A stretch of DNA of 64,000 nucleotides, taken from positions 88,103,285 through 88,167,284 of the forward strand of contig OX328126.1 of assembly GCA_946811695.1 (NCBI GenBank), read 5' to 3'. This DNA comes from Gonocerus acuteangulatus. Lineage: Eukaryota; Arthropoda; Insecta; Hemiptera; Coreidae. Position 1 is the stretch's first letter. Each line of letters begins with the position of its first letter. Of this stretch, positions 11,699 through 22,409 are shown one piece after another. The notes below the pieces were generated by a model, which made no database searches, had not been told where the DNA came from, and was given only the letters and a program-made list of their open reading frames with translations. The translations under genes were made by a program, and so were the position numbers.

Positions 11699-12235
11699 CT
11701 TACTTACTTACTTAACTGGCGCACAACCCATTGCTAGGTCAGGGCCTCCTGAATCAGCTTCCGCCAGCTGTCCCGATCTTGTGCAGCAACCATCCAGTTC
11801 TGTACGCCTAATAGGGTCCTAGCATCACGAGCAACTCCATCCTTCCATCGGAGCTTCGGCCTCCCACGTCTTCTGCTTCCATGGAGCACTTCTTCCATTG
11901 TCTTCCTTGGAAGTTCTGCTGGATCCATTCGAGCAACATGACCGGCCCATCGGAGTCTTCCCACACGGATGAAATGGACAACATTTTTTTCTTTGTAAGC
12001 CTCATACACCTCCAGGTTAGTCCTTCTTCTCCATGTCCGGCCATCGCATACTCCCCCCAAAATGGATCGCAGTATCCTTCTTTCTTGAATTAGGAGTGCC
12101 TGCTCATCCATTTTGGAGATGGTCCATGTCTCTGAGCCGTATGTCAACACTGGTCGTATGAGGGTTTTATAAACCAGCAATTTTGTTGACCTGTTTATTA
12201 CTTTACTCCTGAGAAGACTCCTGAGGCCAAAAAAA
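11699..12235 (-). mobile_element. 5'-truncated RTE-like LINE with TSD
   Basis: Both ends are set by the 11-bp duplication cattgagatta at 11688-11698 and 12236-12246. On the minus strand the element ends in the short-repeat tail (TAAG)n (read as acttacttacttactt on the plus strand) rather than poly(A), as known for RTE-type elements. The 537-bp body is mostly coding. Confidence 0.88.
11734..12232 (-). pseudogene. LINE reverse transcriptase C-terminal part (RTE-like)
   Basis: The open frame covers about 165 codons from 12232, starting GLRSLLRSKVINRSTKLL. Recognisable blocks are VYKTLIRPVLTYGSETWT, ERRILRSILGGV, GRLRWAGHVARMD, RRRGRPKLRWKDGV and NWMVAAQDRDSW. This block order is typical of the C-terminus of arthropod endonuclease/reverse-transcriptase elements. 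The palm and endonuclease are missing through 5' truncation. The frame shows no internal stop, so the insertion is fairly young. Confidence 0.85.
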
Positions 12236-12362
12236 CATTGAGATTAAACTTATAAAATATTTTTTGAAAATTTCTTGCTCATTGATCCACCTTCCTACGA
12301 AAATGACTCCGTTTTAAATTCACACACATATAAGTGTGAGTTTGTCTGTTAAAATAACGGTG

Positions 12363-12640
12363 TCGTCATCCCGGTCTACGTAGGGAGAAAACCAACTTAT
12401 GAGGTTAACCTCACGACGTAATCGGGAAGGGCCGACTTTTTTTCTTTTTTTTTTTAAACTTTCATGGCGATGTCTTTAACCTTTTTCGAGAAAAGTAGAA
12501 AAAATATATAATTTCAGTGTCGAATACTACTACGAAACTTGGTCTATGGCCGCAGGGAACTATTGAACGAGTACGTAAGGCAATAAAATCTTAACTTCGC
12601 CATGATATTTGTAATTTTGCTACGATACTAGGTCATGAGT
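12363..12640 (+). mobile_element. Helentron-like fragment
   Basis: Degenerate blocks gaggttaacctcacgacg, taatcgggaagggccgact, a T run, acgaaacttggtctatgg and gaacgagtacgtaagg match, in order, those of the elements at 15307 and 46272. The TA core and the 3' end were not found. Confidence 0.5.
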
Positions 12641-12976
12641 CTATAAAGAGAAAAATGTGATTTCTCTTTATAGGCTCTTTATAGAAAAGTGGGTGCTCAA
12701 ATTGAATTTAGCCGCCAAACCGTCTCAAGCAATCTAGGGGAGCGGAACTGGTGCGCTATACACTGTTTTTGTGTTGTTATGATTTTGGTATGTTCTCTTT
12801 TTACATGGACGCCTTTAAAATTCATATATATGTATATATTGATAGTTACAATATGATTTACATATTTCCAGTAATATTGCAGGTTTTTTGTTGCAATGAC
12901 TTTGTCAGGCCTGATGTGGGAATATGTACAATTACATAACCCACAAGAATAATACATTTTAAAAGAAAATTCAAAC
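12641..12976. other. Unassigned AT-rich stretch
   Basis: No motif was seen. The overlapping open frames on both strands are short and unrelated to any element in the window. Confidence 0.4.
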
Positions 12977-12989
12977 AACAGTTAAAATT

Positions 12990-13176
12990 GGGGTCTCCCG
13001 TGGTCTAATGGCTAGCGCCTTGGATTCATAAGCGGGAGATGGTGGGTTCGATTCCCAACCTCCGGCAGGAATTTTATCATCCCACGGCTCGCTGGTAAAA
13101 TTCCTCCCTGCACCCTGGATTTCGGCGCTAATGACCTAGATGTAGATGCGCCGTAAAAAAACAAAAACAAAAAAAA
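12990..13176 (+). mobile_element. tRNA-derived SINE (family 1) with TSD
   Basis: This complete SINE has a tRNA-like head (ggggtctcccgtggtctaat) with a Pol III B box GGTTCGATTCC at 13045-13055. The middle reads ggcaggaatttt ... cccacggctcgctgg. The 3' domain is ttcggcgctaatgacctaga ... gatgcgccgt plus an A-rich tail. It is flanked by a perfect 13-bp duplication, aacagttaaaatt, at 12977-12989 and 13177-13189. The same SINE lies inverted at 47514-47696, and a degenerate copy lies at 19035. It is not a tRNA gene: the acceptor stem does not close and it ends in an A-rich tail. Confidence 0.93.
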
Positions 13177-13199
13177 AACAGTTAAAATTTAAAAGAAAA

Positions 13200-14471
13200 T
13201 ATAACAAATTGTGTGCACTGCAGATGTTAAAGTAAATTGTCTCTAGGCCACCTCCGCTTCAGTTTTCAATGTGGATTTTGTGGATTATGGGAGGAGGATA
13301 GAGAATTTATCAAAGGATTTGGATTGCCAGGGAGATTGGAATGGAACTTCTGATAGACTGATTTGGCCAGGGATTGGATAAAGGGGATATTGAAGTCATT
13401 ATGCAGGGTTAGGTTCGAGACATAGTAAGGTAGCACTGGGTATTTTGTGGATTATGGGAGGAAGATAGAGAGTTTATCAAAGGATTTGGATGGCCAGGGA
13501 GATTGGAATTGAACTTCTGATAGACTGATTTGGCCAGGGATTGGATAAAGGCGATATTCAAGTCATTATGCAGGGATAGGTTCGAGACATATTAAGGTAG
13601 CACTGGGTATTTTGTGGATTATGGGAGGAGGATAGAGAGTTTATCAAAGGATTTGGATGGCCAGGGAGATTGGAATGGAACTTCTGATAGACTGATTTGG
13701 CCAGGGATTGGATAAAGGGGATATTCAAGTCATTATGCAGGGTTAAGTTCGAGACATAGTAAGGTAGCACTGGGTATTTTGTGGATTATGGGAGGAGGAT
13801 AGAGAGTTTATCAAAGGATTTGGATGGCCAGGGAGATTGGAATGGAACTTCTGATAGACTGATTTGGCCAGGGATTGGATAAAGGGGATATTCAAGTCAT
13901 TATGCAGGGTTAAGTTCGAGACATAGTAAGGTAGCACTGGGTATTTTGTGGATTATGGGAGGAGGATAGAGAATTTATCAAAGGATTTGGATGGCCAGGG
14001 AGATTGGAATGGAACTTCTGATAGACTGATTTGGCCAGGGATTGGATAAAGGCGATATTCAAGTCATTATGCAGGGTTAGGATCGAGACATAGTAAGGTA
14101 GCACTGGGTATTTTGTGGATTATGGGAGGAGGATAGAGAGTTTATCAAAGGATTTGGATGGCCAGGGAGATTGGAATGGAACTTCTGATAGACTGATTTG
14201 GCCAGGAATTGGATAAAGGGGATATTCAAGTCATTATGCAGGGTTAAGTTCGAGACATAGTAAGGTAGCACTGGGTATTTTGTGGATTATGGGAGGAGGA
14301 TAGAGAGTTTATCAAAGGATTTGGATGGCCAGGGAGATTGGAATGGAACTTCTGATAGACTGATTTGGCCAGGGATTGGATAAAGGGGATATTCAAGTCA
14401 TTATGCAGGGTTAAGTTCGAGACATAGTAAGGTAGCACTGGGTATTTTTCGAAGGATTTTGGATTATTCAT
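13200..14471 (-). mobile_element. LINE fragment with internal 167-bp tandem array
   Basis: On the minus strand the fragment enters at 14471 with a coding segment equivalent to KSFEKYPVLPYYVSNLTLHN of the jockey-like LINE family seen at 7550. It leaves near 13250 with LKRRWPRDNL, the equivalent of that LINE's NRKWPRDLL terminus. Between these two flanks, one stretch of the reading frame is repeated seven times. The array therefore arose inside a LINE copy. Confidence 0.8.
13276..14445 (-). repeat. 167-bp tandem repeat, 7 copies, derived from LINE coding sequence
   Basis: The marker gtggattatgg recurs at 13280, 13447, 13614 and onwards every 167 bp. Translated on the minus strand, each unit reads LPYYVSNLTLHNDLNIPFIQ ... 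GHPNPLINSLSSSHNPQN, matching the PYYVSNRTLHNDLNIPF region of the LINE at 7550. Because 167 is not a multiple of three, each unit changes frame and no long protein is possible. Copies differ by only a few bases. Confidence 0.93.
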
Positions 14472-15300
14472 CTAGATAAATAAACAAAAATTTGAAGTTT
14501 TTGTTCGTTTATTAAGTAGTGTAGTACCAAGCATACACAATATTTTGAGGGAAAAAATAATAAAACAGGACAAACTATTAATTTTCTTTATTTACATAGG
14601 TTGAGAAAATTATTCAAGAATGCAGTCTACAGTTTTACTTCTGAGAAACTGTGATTACTAATGCAGTCCCTGCGTGGCGGACTTTCATTGCCTAAATGAG
14701 TTTGTCAAAAACTGCCAGATAAAATAAGATATTTGATAGTAGGAGAGAAATAAAGTCATGTGCGCTTCAATTTAAATTGTGTGAACTTTTAGTGCCTTGT
14801 GGACATTTAAGCGCCAAACATTTCGCTTTCTTCTATTTTATTTATATTTATAGCGTTGATATTTAATTATTTTTACAGTAGAATTAGTTTAGCAATATAA
14901 CTTTACCGTAAAAATATCAATAACGGAAAAAAATGTTAACAACTGATATTTAAAGCTTTCCAAATAATGAACTTCTCCCTCTGAGCTATTATGAAAGCAA
15001 TAAAGACTTATCTAAGTGAGAGGAGGATAGAAATTGGAGCTTAAGACTACTTGTAATTCTGCTGAAGTTCTCCTTGAACAGCTGATTAGGTATGCTATTT
15101 CATCTGGTAGAGCTGTAACCAAGGTATTTATAGCAGCACTAAATCAGTAAAGAGCCTGCTAAATATGGACTGGAATAGCAAGTATGCTGCTAGATCATTG
15201 CAGACCGTAAGCAGGTTTAACATAATCCAACCATTTCATCTTCTCATCATTACTCATAATATGTCAAATTGTATTAATCTACGAGTGATTAGAATTAGTT
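14472..15300. other. Unassigned stretch with a Helentron-like 3' end
   Basis: At 14661-14684 the block gcagtccctgcgtggcggac carries the small GCAG-N3-CTGC hairpin followed by cggacttt that ends other Helentron-like elements here. Its matching 5' end was not found. Nothing else is recognisable. Confidence 0.4.
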
Positions 15301-15306
15301 CTCCTG

Positions 15307-15424
15307 TTTTTAGCACTTTCCTCCGAAGGAAAGTAGCTATTGAGGTTGCACTCATGACGGAATTTTTGAAAAATTTCTTCGAATCTTTATCGATCCTACC
15401 TAGTAGAAAATGACCCCAGTTAAA

Positions 15425-15475
<51 letters not shown>

Positions 15476-15900
15476 TATATGTGCCCGTTAACACAATGCA
15501 GGCCAGAGTTTTTGTTTTTTCGCCACGAAACTTGGTATGTAGTATTCCCTCATCAAACGATTGAACGAGTTCGTTAACCAACAAAATCGGTCTATCCGGA
15601 GGGGAGGGGGGGGGGGTTTACTCCGGAGCCAAAGTAGTTATTTGTCAATACCAGCCATAATTGTTGTTGTATTTCAACGAAACTCGGTATTTGTTGTGGT
15701 CAACTGAAGAGAAAATTTTTTTGTAAAAATAAACTAAATCGGTTGACTAGAAGGGGGAGTTTACTCCGGACAGAAATTACTAATTTGCTCATACCGGTCG
15801 TAATTTCTGCTGTATTGTAACGAAACGCGGTATACGTCCTAGGTATGTAGACGAATAGTAAATTGTTTTGTAATAAATTTATCTTTGTAATTGTCTATGT
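15307..15900 (+). mobile_element. Helentron-like element, second subfamily, 3' end missing
   Basis: The start is tttttagcactttcctccga. It is followed by aggttgcactcatgacgg, a (TA)n core (15429-15478), and tggccagag-type and gttaacc blocks. Three imperfect repeats of a block then follow: a T- or G-rich run with ggtttactccgga, and cgaaactcggtat. The same order, inverted, lies at 46272-47345. No GCAG-N3-CTGC hairpin was seen downstream, so the 3' end has been lost or diverged. Confidence 0.65.
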
Positions 15901-16061
15901 TCTGTAATTAAAAAATGTTTTGAATCGAATAAATTATGTTTCCGAAGTGTTTTCAAGATATGTAAAACAAATACCGTATTGTTTTTTTCAATTTGAAACA
16001 TCTTAAATTATGTTGAATGGACTTGGGCCCCTTCAAATTTTATAATGAATCTGGCTGTTAA

Positions 16062-16277
16062 TTTTGAAAGTGGCCTAACTCCATTCTTGATAAGAAAACG
16101 CACGTTATTTACTTAATAATTTCCACTATATTTGCAGGAACTTTAGATTTAACATCCTTAGATACGCTTAAGCAGTATGACTCATTAGTATCTTATACGT
16201 ATATTTTTAAATTCATTGAAACGCAAAACTTTCAATATCTCGATTTGAAGATAAATGGAGTTAGGCCACTTTCAAAA
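16062..16277. mobile_element. 216-bp MITE with TAA target duplication
   Basis: Terminal inverted repeats of about 23 bp begin ttttgaaagtggcctaactc and end with its reverse complement. They are flanked by taa at 16059-16061 and 16278-16280. A 3-bp TAA duplication is usual for PIF/Harbinger-type elements, but no transposase is present, so the superfamily is only a suggestion. Confidence 0.75.
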
Positions 16278-16279
16278 TA

Positions 16280-18060
16280 AGCGGCTCATATATAAATACT
16301 ATCGAGTTAGCGGTAAACAGCCGAATGTGTAAAGGTTAGTTTTTAGGATTTTTCCAGAGAGAAATATTTGTTCCTGTCCATCGAGATAGAAATAGCGAGG
16401 ATATAAATGTATAGGGAGCGCTACCATCGGCGGAGGTGTGAACTACTATAGAGGGGACAAGAGCCGCTGTGTTTGCATAGGACAGCCTGCTATAGCTGTC
16501 AGCTTGCAGTTTATTGCTGTTTGCTTTGACTCATGCTCTCATATCCTTCGTCGCCATTTCTGTAGTCCTGTCACTCGTTTCCCATGGCGCTATTTCTATA
16601 CCATTTGTTATATTGGCAGAATATGGCCAACGTTTGTTTTGTTATTATCTTGGTTTATTTGGCGAGATGTAATAAAAAATATAATGGCAAATAATTTCAG
16701 GCATTTTCTGACATTCCCATCTGTCAGATAGGCATTTAGGACAATCATATTGCCAATAAATTCTCAAACCCCAAGAGTTCTTATTCCCCAATAATCCTTT
16801 CCTCCATGTATCGTTTATTTAACAGTATCTTGTAGTTTACTACTTAAATGGCTCGGAAAGCTTGGGATGTCAGGGCACGCGGAAGCCGACCATTCAAACA
16901 TTTCCTAAATCTTAGATCAATCTGTACATTTTAGCGCGGTACACCCTCCCCCCCCCCCTTCAAAGGGGGGAAACCCGACTAATATTTTAACCTTGTAATG
17001 CCAAGTACATTTTTGATGTATGGAATAAAATTAAATAATTTTTTAGGCTATATATCTAACCATTTTTAAATAAAATTGTAACCGGTAATAAACTAGGAAA
17101 ATGTAACGAATCTATTCTAAAGATTAATAAAGGTTGTTATGAAATGTGTGATAAAGAAAACTCATTCGAAGAACGTGCTCAAAATTCTATAATCTTGAGT
17201 TCGTAATGAACATTTTTTTTCTTTCCTATTGCCTCAGCTTCTCTTCTATTGCATATAAGAGTACAATGAATATATTTGTAAAACAAGATAAGTAAATGAG
17301 AAACATGCTTGAAATAGTGTTTCCTAGAACAAAGTTAAGAAAGATGGAGGGAGTAATTCCCGCTTAAAGCACAGTAAGTTTGGCCCCTCTTGATTTTCTT
17401 GGAGTTTTCGTGGGAGTAGGGGTTCACGATCTACACAAAAGATCAAAACAAAATGTCAACTGTTTCATTTTGAGCTTTCCAAATGGCACTATGTATAAGA
17501 ACGGAACTTTTAAAAGGAAAATATGAATTGAAGGAAATCGTTCATCAGGATTCACAATCGTTTCTTAAGTTGTACAAGTGTTATGATTTTATGTCGTAAA
17601 AGTTAGTTAAAAGTTCCTAAAATCAATGTTTTTTGTTTTTTTGTTTTTTTTTATAAACGTATAAACTGTGATCAAATAGCAGCTTCTGTAAACATATATG
17701 AGAAGGTCTTTACATATTTAAATTACAATTAAACTTGTTTCAGTGTCGAAAAATAATAATTTTTTGTCGCTGGAGAGGAATGGGAGCAAATCATGGACAG
17801 GAAAATAATTTTTCCCCAAAACATTTATTGTATCAAATGTGGAATTACAACAATCAGTCCAGTAAAAAAATATATGGGTATCAAGAAACATCATTAATAC
17901 AAAAATTAAATAACATTGGTTTAAGTAATTCACCCTGCGCCATTCCTTATTTAACTATTTTTGCATTATTTGTCTTGTGGAATGTTTTTTTTTTTTTTTT
18001 TTTTTTTTTTTTATTTCAGGCTCTATAAAGTGAATTTAAAATTCCCGCCTCGTTGTTGAT
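16280..18060. other. Unassigned stretch with repeat fragments
   Basis: 16929-16985 starts ttttagcgcggtacaccctc followed by a C run and G run, resembling a Helentron-like 5' end. 17220-17400 shares blocks (gaaacatgcttgaaatagtgtttc and nearby) with 48170-48330, so both are copies of one old repeat. The open frames here (16438-16731, 17735-18028) show no motifs and are probably chance. Confidence 0.45.
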
Positions 18061-18065
18061 TCCCT

Positions 18066-18484
18066 CTAGAATGCAGACTGCGAGTACACCCCCCCCCCTC
18101 TTTCCGCCACAGAGCTATGTATTATGCACCCGGAAGCGCTGAACGCCTCCATGAATTCTGCAAGCCTGTCGTTGGTGTGCTGCTCCTTTATCAAGATATT
18201 TAGGTCCTCGTCCTCCGGAGGGTCCTGAATCAAGGATGAGGCTTTCAATGTCCTTCAGGAATTAATTACATGCCCTAAAGCGCTTAAAGTTTCTCTTGCT
18301 TTGGTAATAAATTTACGTTCCGTGAAGAATCTACAGCAAATTTCAGCATTTTTTTCATCGCTAGCTAAAAAAATCGCATAATATCGAGAAATAACACTCA
18401 ATAAACCATTATCAAACAAATCTACCTTTCTTAATCTTTGCAGAAGAGAGAAACAGGGATCCTTCACCAAAGTTAAACAAAGTC
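18066..18484 (-). pseudogene. Unidentified broken reading frame, possible exon or element relic
   Basis: On the minus strand a frame of about 130 codons is interrupted by one stop (near 18255), and the frame continues in register after it. The first part reads LVKDPCFSLLQRLRKVDLFD and DEKNAEICCRFFTERKF; the second reads KASSLIQDPPEDEDLNILIK. Composition is protein-like (mixed charged and hydrophobic residues, no low complexity), unlike other frames nearby. I do not recognise the family and see no start codon or clear splice sites. It may be a degraded host exon or part of an unknown element. Confidence 0.3.
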
Positions 18485-18739
18485 AGTGGAGTGGTTCATG
18501 TTTAGTTTGGATTACTAAATGTGATCTAATTTTAACACATAATTTATTTGTTTATATATTTTTTTATTAAATTCGAAACCAAAATTTGTTTTCTCGGCAA
18601 AACTCCTGATTAATATAAAAATAAACCACAGTTGAAATTAATTTTCGAAAGATTGATAAGTACGCTGTGTTTTTAGCAACCCAATATATTTGGGCAGCCC
18701 TCTTATGTTGTTTTAAATAAAGAATTTCTTTCTTCTTCT

Positions 18740-18872
18740 GATTCAATCATATATTATATATTTTCCATTCGTTATCAATCATATATTATATATTTTCCAT
18801 TCGTTATCAATCATATATTATATATTTTCCATTCGTTATCAATCATATATTATATATTTTCCATTCGTTATC
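18740..18872. repeat. 32-bp tandem repeat, 4 copies
   Basis: The unit caatcatatattatatatttt plus ccattcgttat is repeated four times with almost no change. It is followed at 18872-18905 by the family-2 SINE tail sequence aataataaatgtacgttaaa. Confidence 0.93.
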
Positions 18873-19034
18873 AATAATAAATGTACGTTAAAATGTAAAT
18901 AAATAAGTAATCATTTATTATGTATCCCACTAAATTGGCAAAGGAATAAATTTGCTTAATCTTTCATAAAACAGCATTGGACTAAAATGTTGACAATGAC
19001 AATATATTAATAAAGCGTTGCCAATAATAGCAAG

Positions 19035-19175
19035 ATCTACTTGCAAGATCTAAACGCCTTTGATTTTTATGAGGGAGAAGAAGGTTCGAGTCCCACCTGT
19101 AGCAGGAATTTTTCTCATTACAGGGTCCTTTGAGAAGTTTTCTAGCTGCACTAAAAAAGTCGGCGCGCCGTTAAA
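19035..19175 (+). mobile_element. Degenerate family-1 SINE
   Basis: It contains a B-box-like ggttcgagtcccacc, then gcaggaattttt, a damaged cacggctcg region and gtcggcgcgccgttaaaact, in the order of the SINE at 12990. The 3' domain is shortened to its two outer parts. Confidence 0.6.
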
Positions 19176-19221
19176 ACTGTTAGTTTGCGGAAGTGAATAT
19201 GTATCTTCTACTATATATTTG

Positions 19222-19790
19222 TCAAATACCACTCACTGACCTATCATCGCCCAGCTATGACTACTTGACAGAAAAATTTGAAATTTTGCATGGATATTCG
19301 ATTTAGGATGTAAACACTGGCTAAGAAAGTTTTTTTTTTTTTTATATATATTCAAATGTTTAAGTATTTTTAAAGGGGTTTGAATTTTTATTTGGTTTTA
19401 AAGAGAGCATGCACGCCTAGGCAGCATGCGTTGCTATGACGATAACAGGTCAGGTGTTACCGTACTGCATCTATTTCATAATATTATTTTTATTTTCGGT
19501 TTATTTCAACAATGGTTGCAGACCTTGAATTACTAGAAATAAACTGTGATTTTGTCCCTCATAGAGTTTAAACTAGACCTGGTGATGGTCCATCCGAGGT
19601 AATAATATCCTGAACCCTTGCACAGCCATCAGCATCCCCGGTCAGAGCACTTCTTGGTAATGCTTGCAAATACAATGGGTGTTTCGAAATTCCAACTTGG
19701 AAACATAAATTTTTATATCGAGAACCGATATATTATGTTGATTTTAAATCGCATTTCCACAAAGATCCAAATCCCATCACTGTTTAGGTT
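19222..19790 (+). repeat. Dispersed repeat, copy 1 of 3 (Helitron-like)
   Basis: Blocks caaataccactcactgacct, gaaatttgaaattttgcatgg-type sequence, ggggtttgaattttt and agagagcatgcacgcctagg are shared with 21260-21915 (inverted) and 59395-59765. A short frame beginning MVADLELLEINCDFVPHRV starts near 19512 but has an in-frame stop after GTT; in the 59.6-kb copy that codon is Tyr. Its nature is unknown. Confidence 0.6.
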
Positions 19791-19792
19791 GG

Positions 19793-19970
19793 CAAAGTCC
19801 TTACGATTGATACACTACTTCAAGACACTCCATAGGACAATGGTGTTACGACGGCTTGGAATACCCAGAAAGATGGAAGATGCTCTTGGAAATAATTCGG
19901 CAGCAGTCGATAAGCTGCTCAAATTTTTAAAAATAACCGGACTTAACCGTCTTGTATAATAATTGTGGTA
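19793..19970 (+). pseudogene. LINE ORF2 C-terminal tail fragment
   Basis: The frame ends RLGIPRKMEDALGNNSAAVD, then KLLKFLKITGLNRLV and a stop at 19957-19959. This resembles the last residues of RNase H-bearing LINEs; compare KVLKFIKDIGLYHQI at the end of the element ending at 9328. Upstream sequence belongs to another repeat, so the LINE is 5'-truncated or recombined. A T-rich 3' UTR and long poly(A) follow. Confidence 0.6.
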
Positions 19971-20274
19971 TAGCTATACAGTTTTCTCTGGCTCATATCC
20001 TTGAATATAGGTGTATATAAGTGTATGTTTCTATCTATTTAATTACCTTTATTTATGTATTTTATCTTTCTATTTATTGATTTATCCTTAGCTACTTTTG
20101 TTACCTCTTGTTTAGTTTTATTTGCCTGTTTAACTCATTGCTGTGATATTTTTTGTTACCATTTTTCCTTGTTAACCTTTTAGCTGTTACACCTGTTTTT
20201 ACTTTTTTTAGTGTATACTTTTAATATTAGATTCTGTTATATTCTGTTAAGTTCTTAGTAGGGAGATTGAAAGT

Positions 20275-20277
20275 GCC

Positions 20278-20362
<85 letters not shown>

Positions 20363-20470
20363 TATATACATATAAAATGAAAAGTACCGGTATAAAGGAA
20401 AAAAAATATATATAAAAAAAAAAAAAGAAACATAAAAAATGTAATTTAAAATTAAAATTAAAGTACCGGT

Positions 20471-20505
<35 letters not shown>

Positions 20506-20563
20506 TGGAATTTAAAAATAAATAATTAAAAATAAAAGAGTGCCGGTTATATAATTGAGGGGG

Positions 20564-20606
<43 letters not shown>

Positions 20607-20612
20607 AGAGAG
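20275..20612. repeat. Poly(A) modules led by a repeated GTACCGGT-like motif
   Basis: Four modules each begin with an aagtaccggt-like motif (agtgccc at 20271, agtaccggt at 20382, agtaccggt at 20461, gtgccggt at 20540). Each passes into A runs (about 78, 12, 30 and 40 A), and the last ends in gagagagagagaaaga. The modules may come from repeated tailing or slippage at a LINE 3' end. Confidence 0.6.
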
Positions 20613-20904
20613 AGAAAGATACTCGGGAGCATGCGGTGAGTGATTCGTGCAGCTGTTTTGCACGGTAGGGCGATGACGACCATGGGGTTCTTTCGCCCAA
20701 AAACGGCACAAACAAAACAAACTCCATAGGAAACCACCTCCTAGGTTTACTATTCGAGCAGTCAATAGGACCATAGGAAACCACCTCCTAGGTTTACTAT
20801 TTCAAGAACATAGGATAGAAGAACTATATCGAATGAAGATATAACAAAGCTGATTGTAGAAAGAGAACAAAGAGATTGGATAAATCTGTAAGGTCGACGC
20901 CTGC

Positions 20905-21215
20905 CATTTTCAAAAGGTGAGCTGGCATTTGCTACAAGCTAGATATGCCAGTTCGATCTCCGCGCACTCTAGCGGCATGGTGAACTGACAAGGGAGTGGA
21001 TCGGGAGATCACTTATCTCACTCATAATAGAAACCTCTGCAAGAGGCAGACGGTGATAAAAAAAATAATATACATGTGACTTCATATATATGCATATCAT
21101 ATATACTGGTTGCCGTAACCTAGAGGTAACCCGTTATCTGTAGGTTACCAGTAACAGCAGTGTAACCAATATAAGTTAAATTTCGTTGTCAATAATAAAT
21201 GTACGTTAAAATTTA
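20905..21215 (+). mobile_element. Probable SINE with family-2 tail
   Basis: A head with a B-box-like ccagttcgatctccgcgc is followed by aacctctgcaagaggcag. After an AT run comes the tail blocks aggtaacccgttatctgtag and aataaatgtacgttaaaat. The tail blocks also close the SINE at 21487. The head differs from that SINE, and no clear TSD was found. Confidence 0.45.
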
Positions 21216-21259
21216 AAAATTTACGTTTCTCAGGTGTAATTTTGAAACCCCCCCGTTAT

Positions 21260-21915
21260 ATCAGCGAGCATCACCAAGAAGTGTTCTGACTGGGGATGCT
21301 GATGGGTGAAGAGGCTGTGCAAGGGTTCGGGATATTATTACCTCGGATGGACCATCACCAGGTATAGCGAAAAAAAAATGTTATTTTGTCCTTTACAGCA
21401 TAAAGTCTATGAAGGACAGGTCAGTTCTAGTAATTCAAGGATTGCCATTACAATTCAAATTAACCGAAATTAAAAATAATAATATGGGATGACCCGATGG
21501 CCGTGAGGGTTAAGGCGTGAGCACTTAACACTCCGTGCCAAAGGTCTTGGGTTCGATTCCCACTAGGGGTGGTGGCTTTTCTTTCGAAAAAAGAAAAGGC
21601 ATCACCCCTATCCTGGCTAGAAAAGGGCGGTAACCTATAGATAACCCGTCCTAAAAATTCGTAGTTAATAATAAATGGACGTTAAAATTTAAATAAATAA
21701 AAATAATAATATGAAATGCTGCCTAGGCGAGCATGCTCTCTTTAAAACTAAAAATTCAAACCCCTTTAAAACCAAAAAAAAAAAAACTTTCTTAGCGAGT
21801 GTTTACGTCCCAAAGGGAGTCCATGCAAAATTTCAAATTTTTCTGTCAAGTGGTTTGGACTAGGCGATGATAGGTCAGTGAGGCAGTTAGTGAATGAGTG
21901 GTATTTGTCAAATAT
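21260..21915 (-). repeat. Dispersed repeat, copy 2 of 3, interrupted by a SINE
   Basis: Reverse-oriented match to 19222-19790, including the block acttcttggtgatgctcgc, the ggtgatggtccatcc block and gaaattttgcatgg. The SINE at 21487-21697 splits it. A (TA)n/(GA)n tract (21916-21999) adjoins its 5' side. Confidence 0.65.
21487..21697 (+). mobile_element. tRNA-derived SINE (family 2) with 16-bp TSD
   Basis: The head reads ggatgacccgatggccgtga, with a B box gggttcgattcccac near 21550. The tail reads ggtaacctatagataacccg ... aataataaatggacgttaaa. A perfect 16-bp duplication, taaaaataataatatg, lies at 21471-21486 and 21698-21713. The insertion is younger than the repeat it sits in. Confidence 0.92.

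Positions 21916-21999
<84 letters not shown>
21916..21999. repeat. (TA)n followed by (GA)n microsatellite
   Basis: Pure dinucleotide runs. The open frame 21908-22180 that reads SLSLSLYIYIYI is only a translation of this tract. Confidence 0.97.
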
Positions 22000-22003
<4 letters not shown>

Positions 22004-22409
22004 AAGAGTAGAGAAAAAAAAGGACATTTTTCTGAGGGTCGTTGCAGTTGTTTTCATGAAAATTCTATAAAAAGTGTAACTTCGCATGGACGAACTACTG
22101 AGGATAATATTTATTTTCATTCTCCCGCCTGTTCGTCCATTGGCGGTGTCTTTTATCGAACTACAGTTTATGTAAAACACTATAAAAATTGATTATGTCT
22201 CCTTTAAGACTAGACAAGGCTTTGATAGATCAGGCAGGGAAGATACTGTTTATCAAAACTAGCCAAAGCTAAGGCAGAAAAACTGTGAACCTCCTAGCAA
22301 TAAGGCTATTACTGAGGTAATTTTTCCTGCGGTATGCCCGGAATATAGGCTACACCCTCCAACTGCACCAGCTATTTGAACAAAAAACATAATAGTTATT
22401 CCAATATTC

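Noticed and set aside
12990..13065. Functional tRNA gene
   Set aside because: There is a B box but no closing acceptor stem; it continues into a SINE body and an A-rich tail and is bounded by a TSD.
13558..14471. Five overlapping 64-75 codon proteins as a small gene family
   Set aside because: They are successive 167-bp copies of one LINE segment, each starting in a new frame.
16438..16731. 97-codon frame with hydrophobic stretches as a membrane protein
   Set aside because: There is no family motif, no second exon and no conservation evidence; the region is flanked by repeat fragments.
20227..20784. Phe-rich proteins on the minus strand
   Set aside because: Pure translation of poly(A) tracts.
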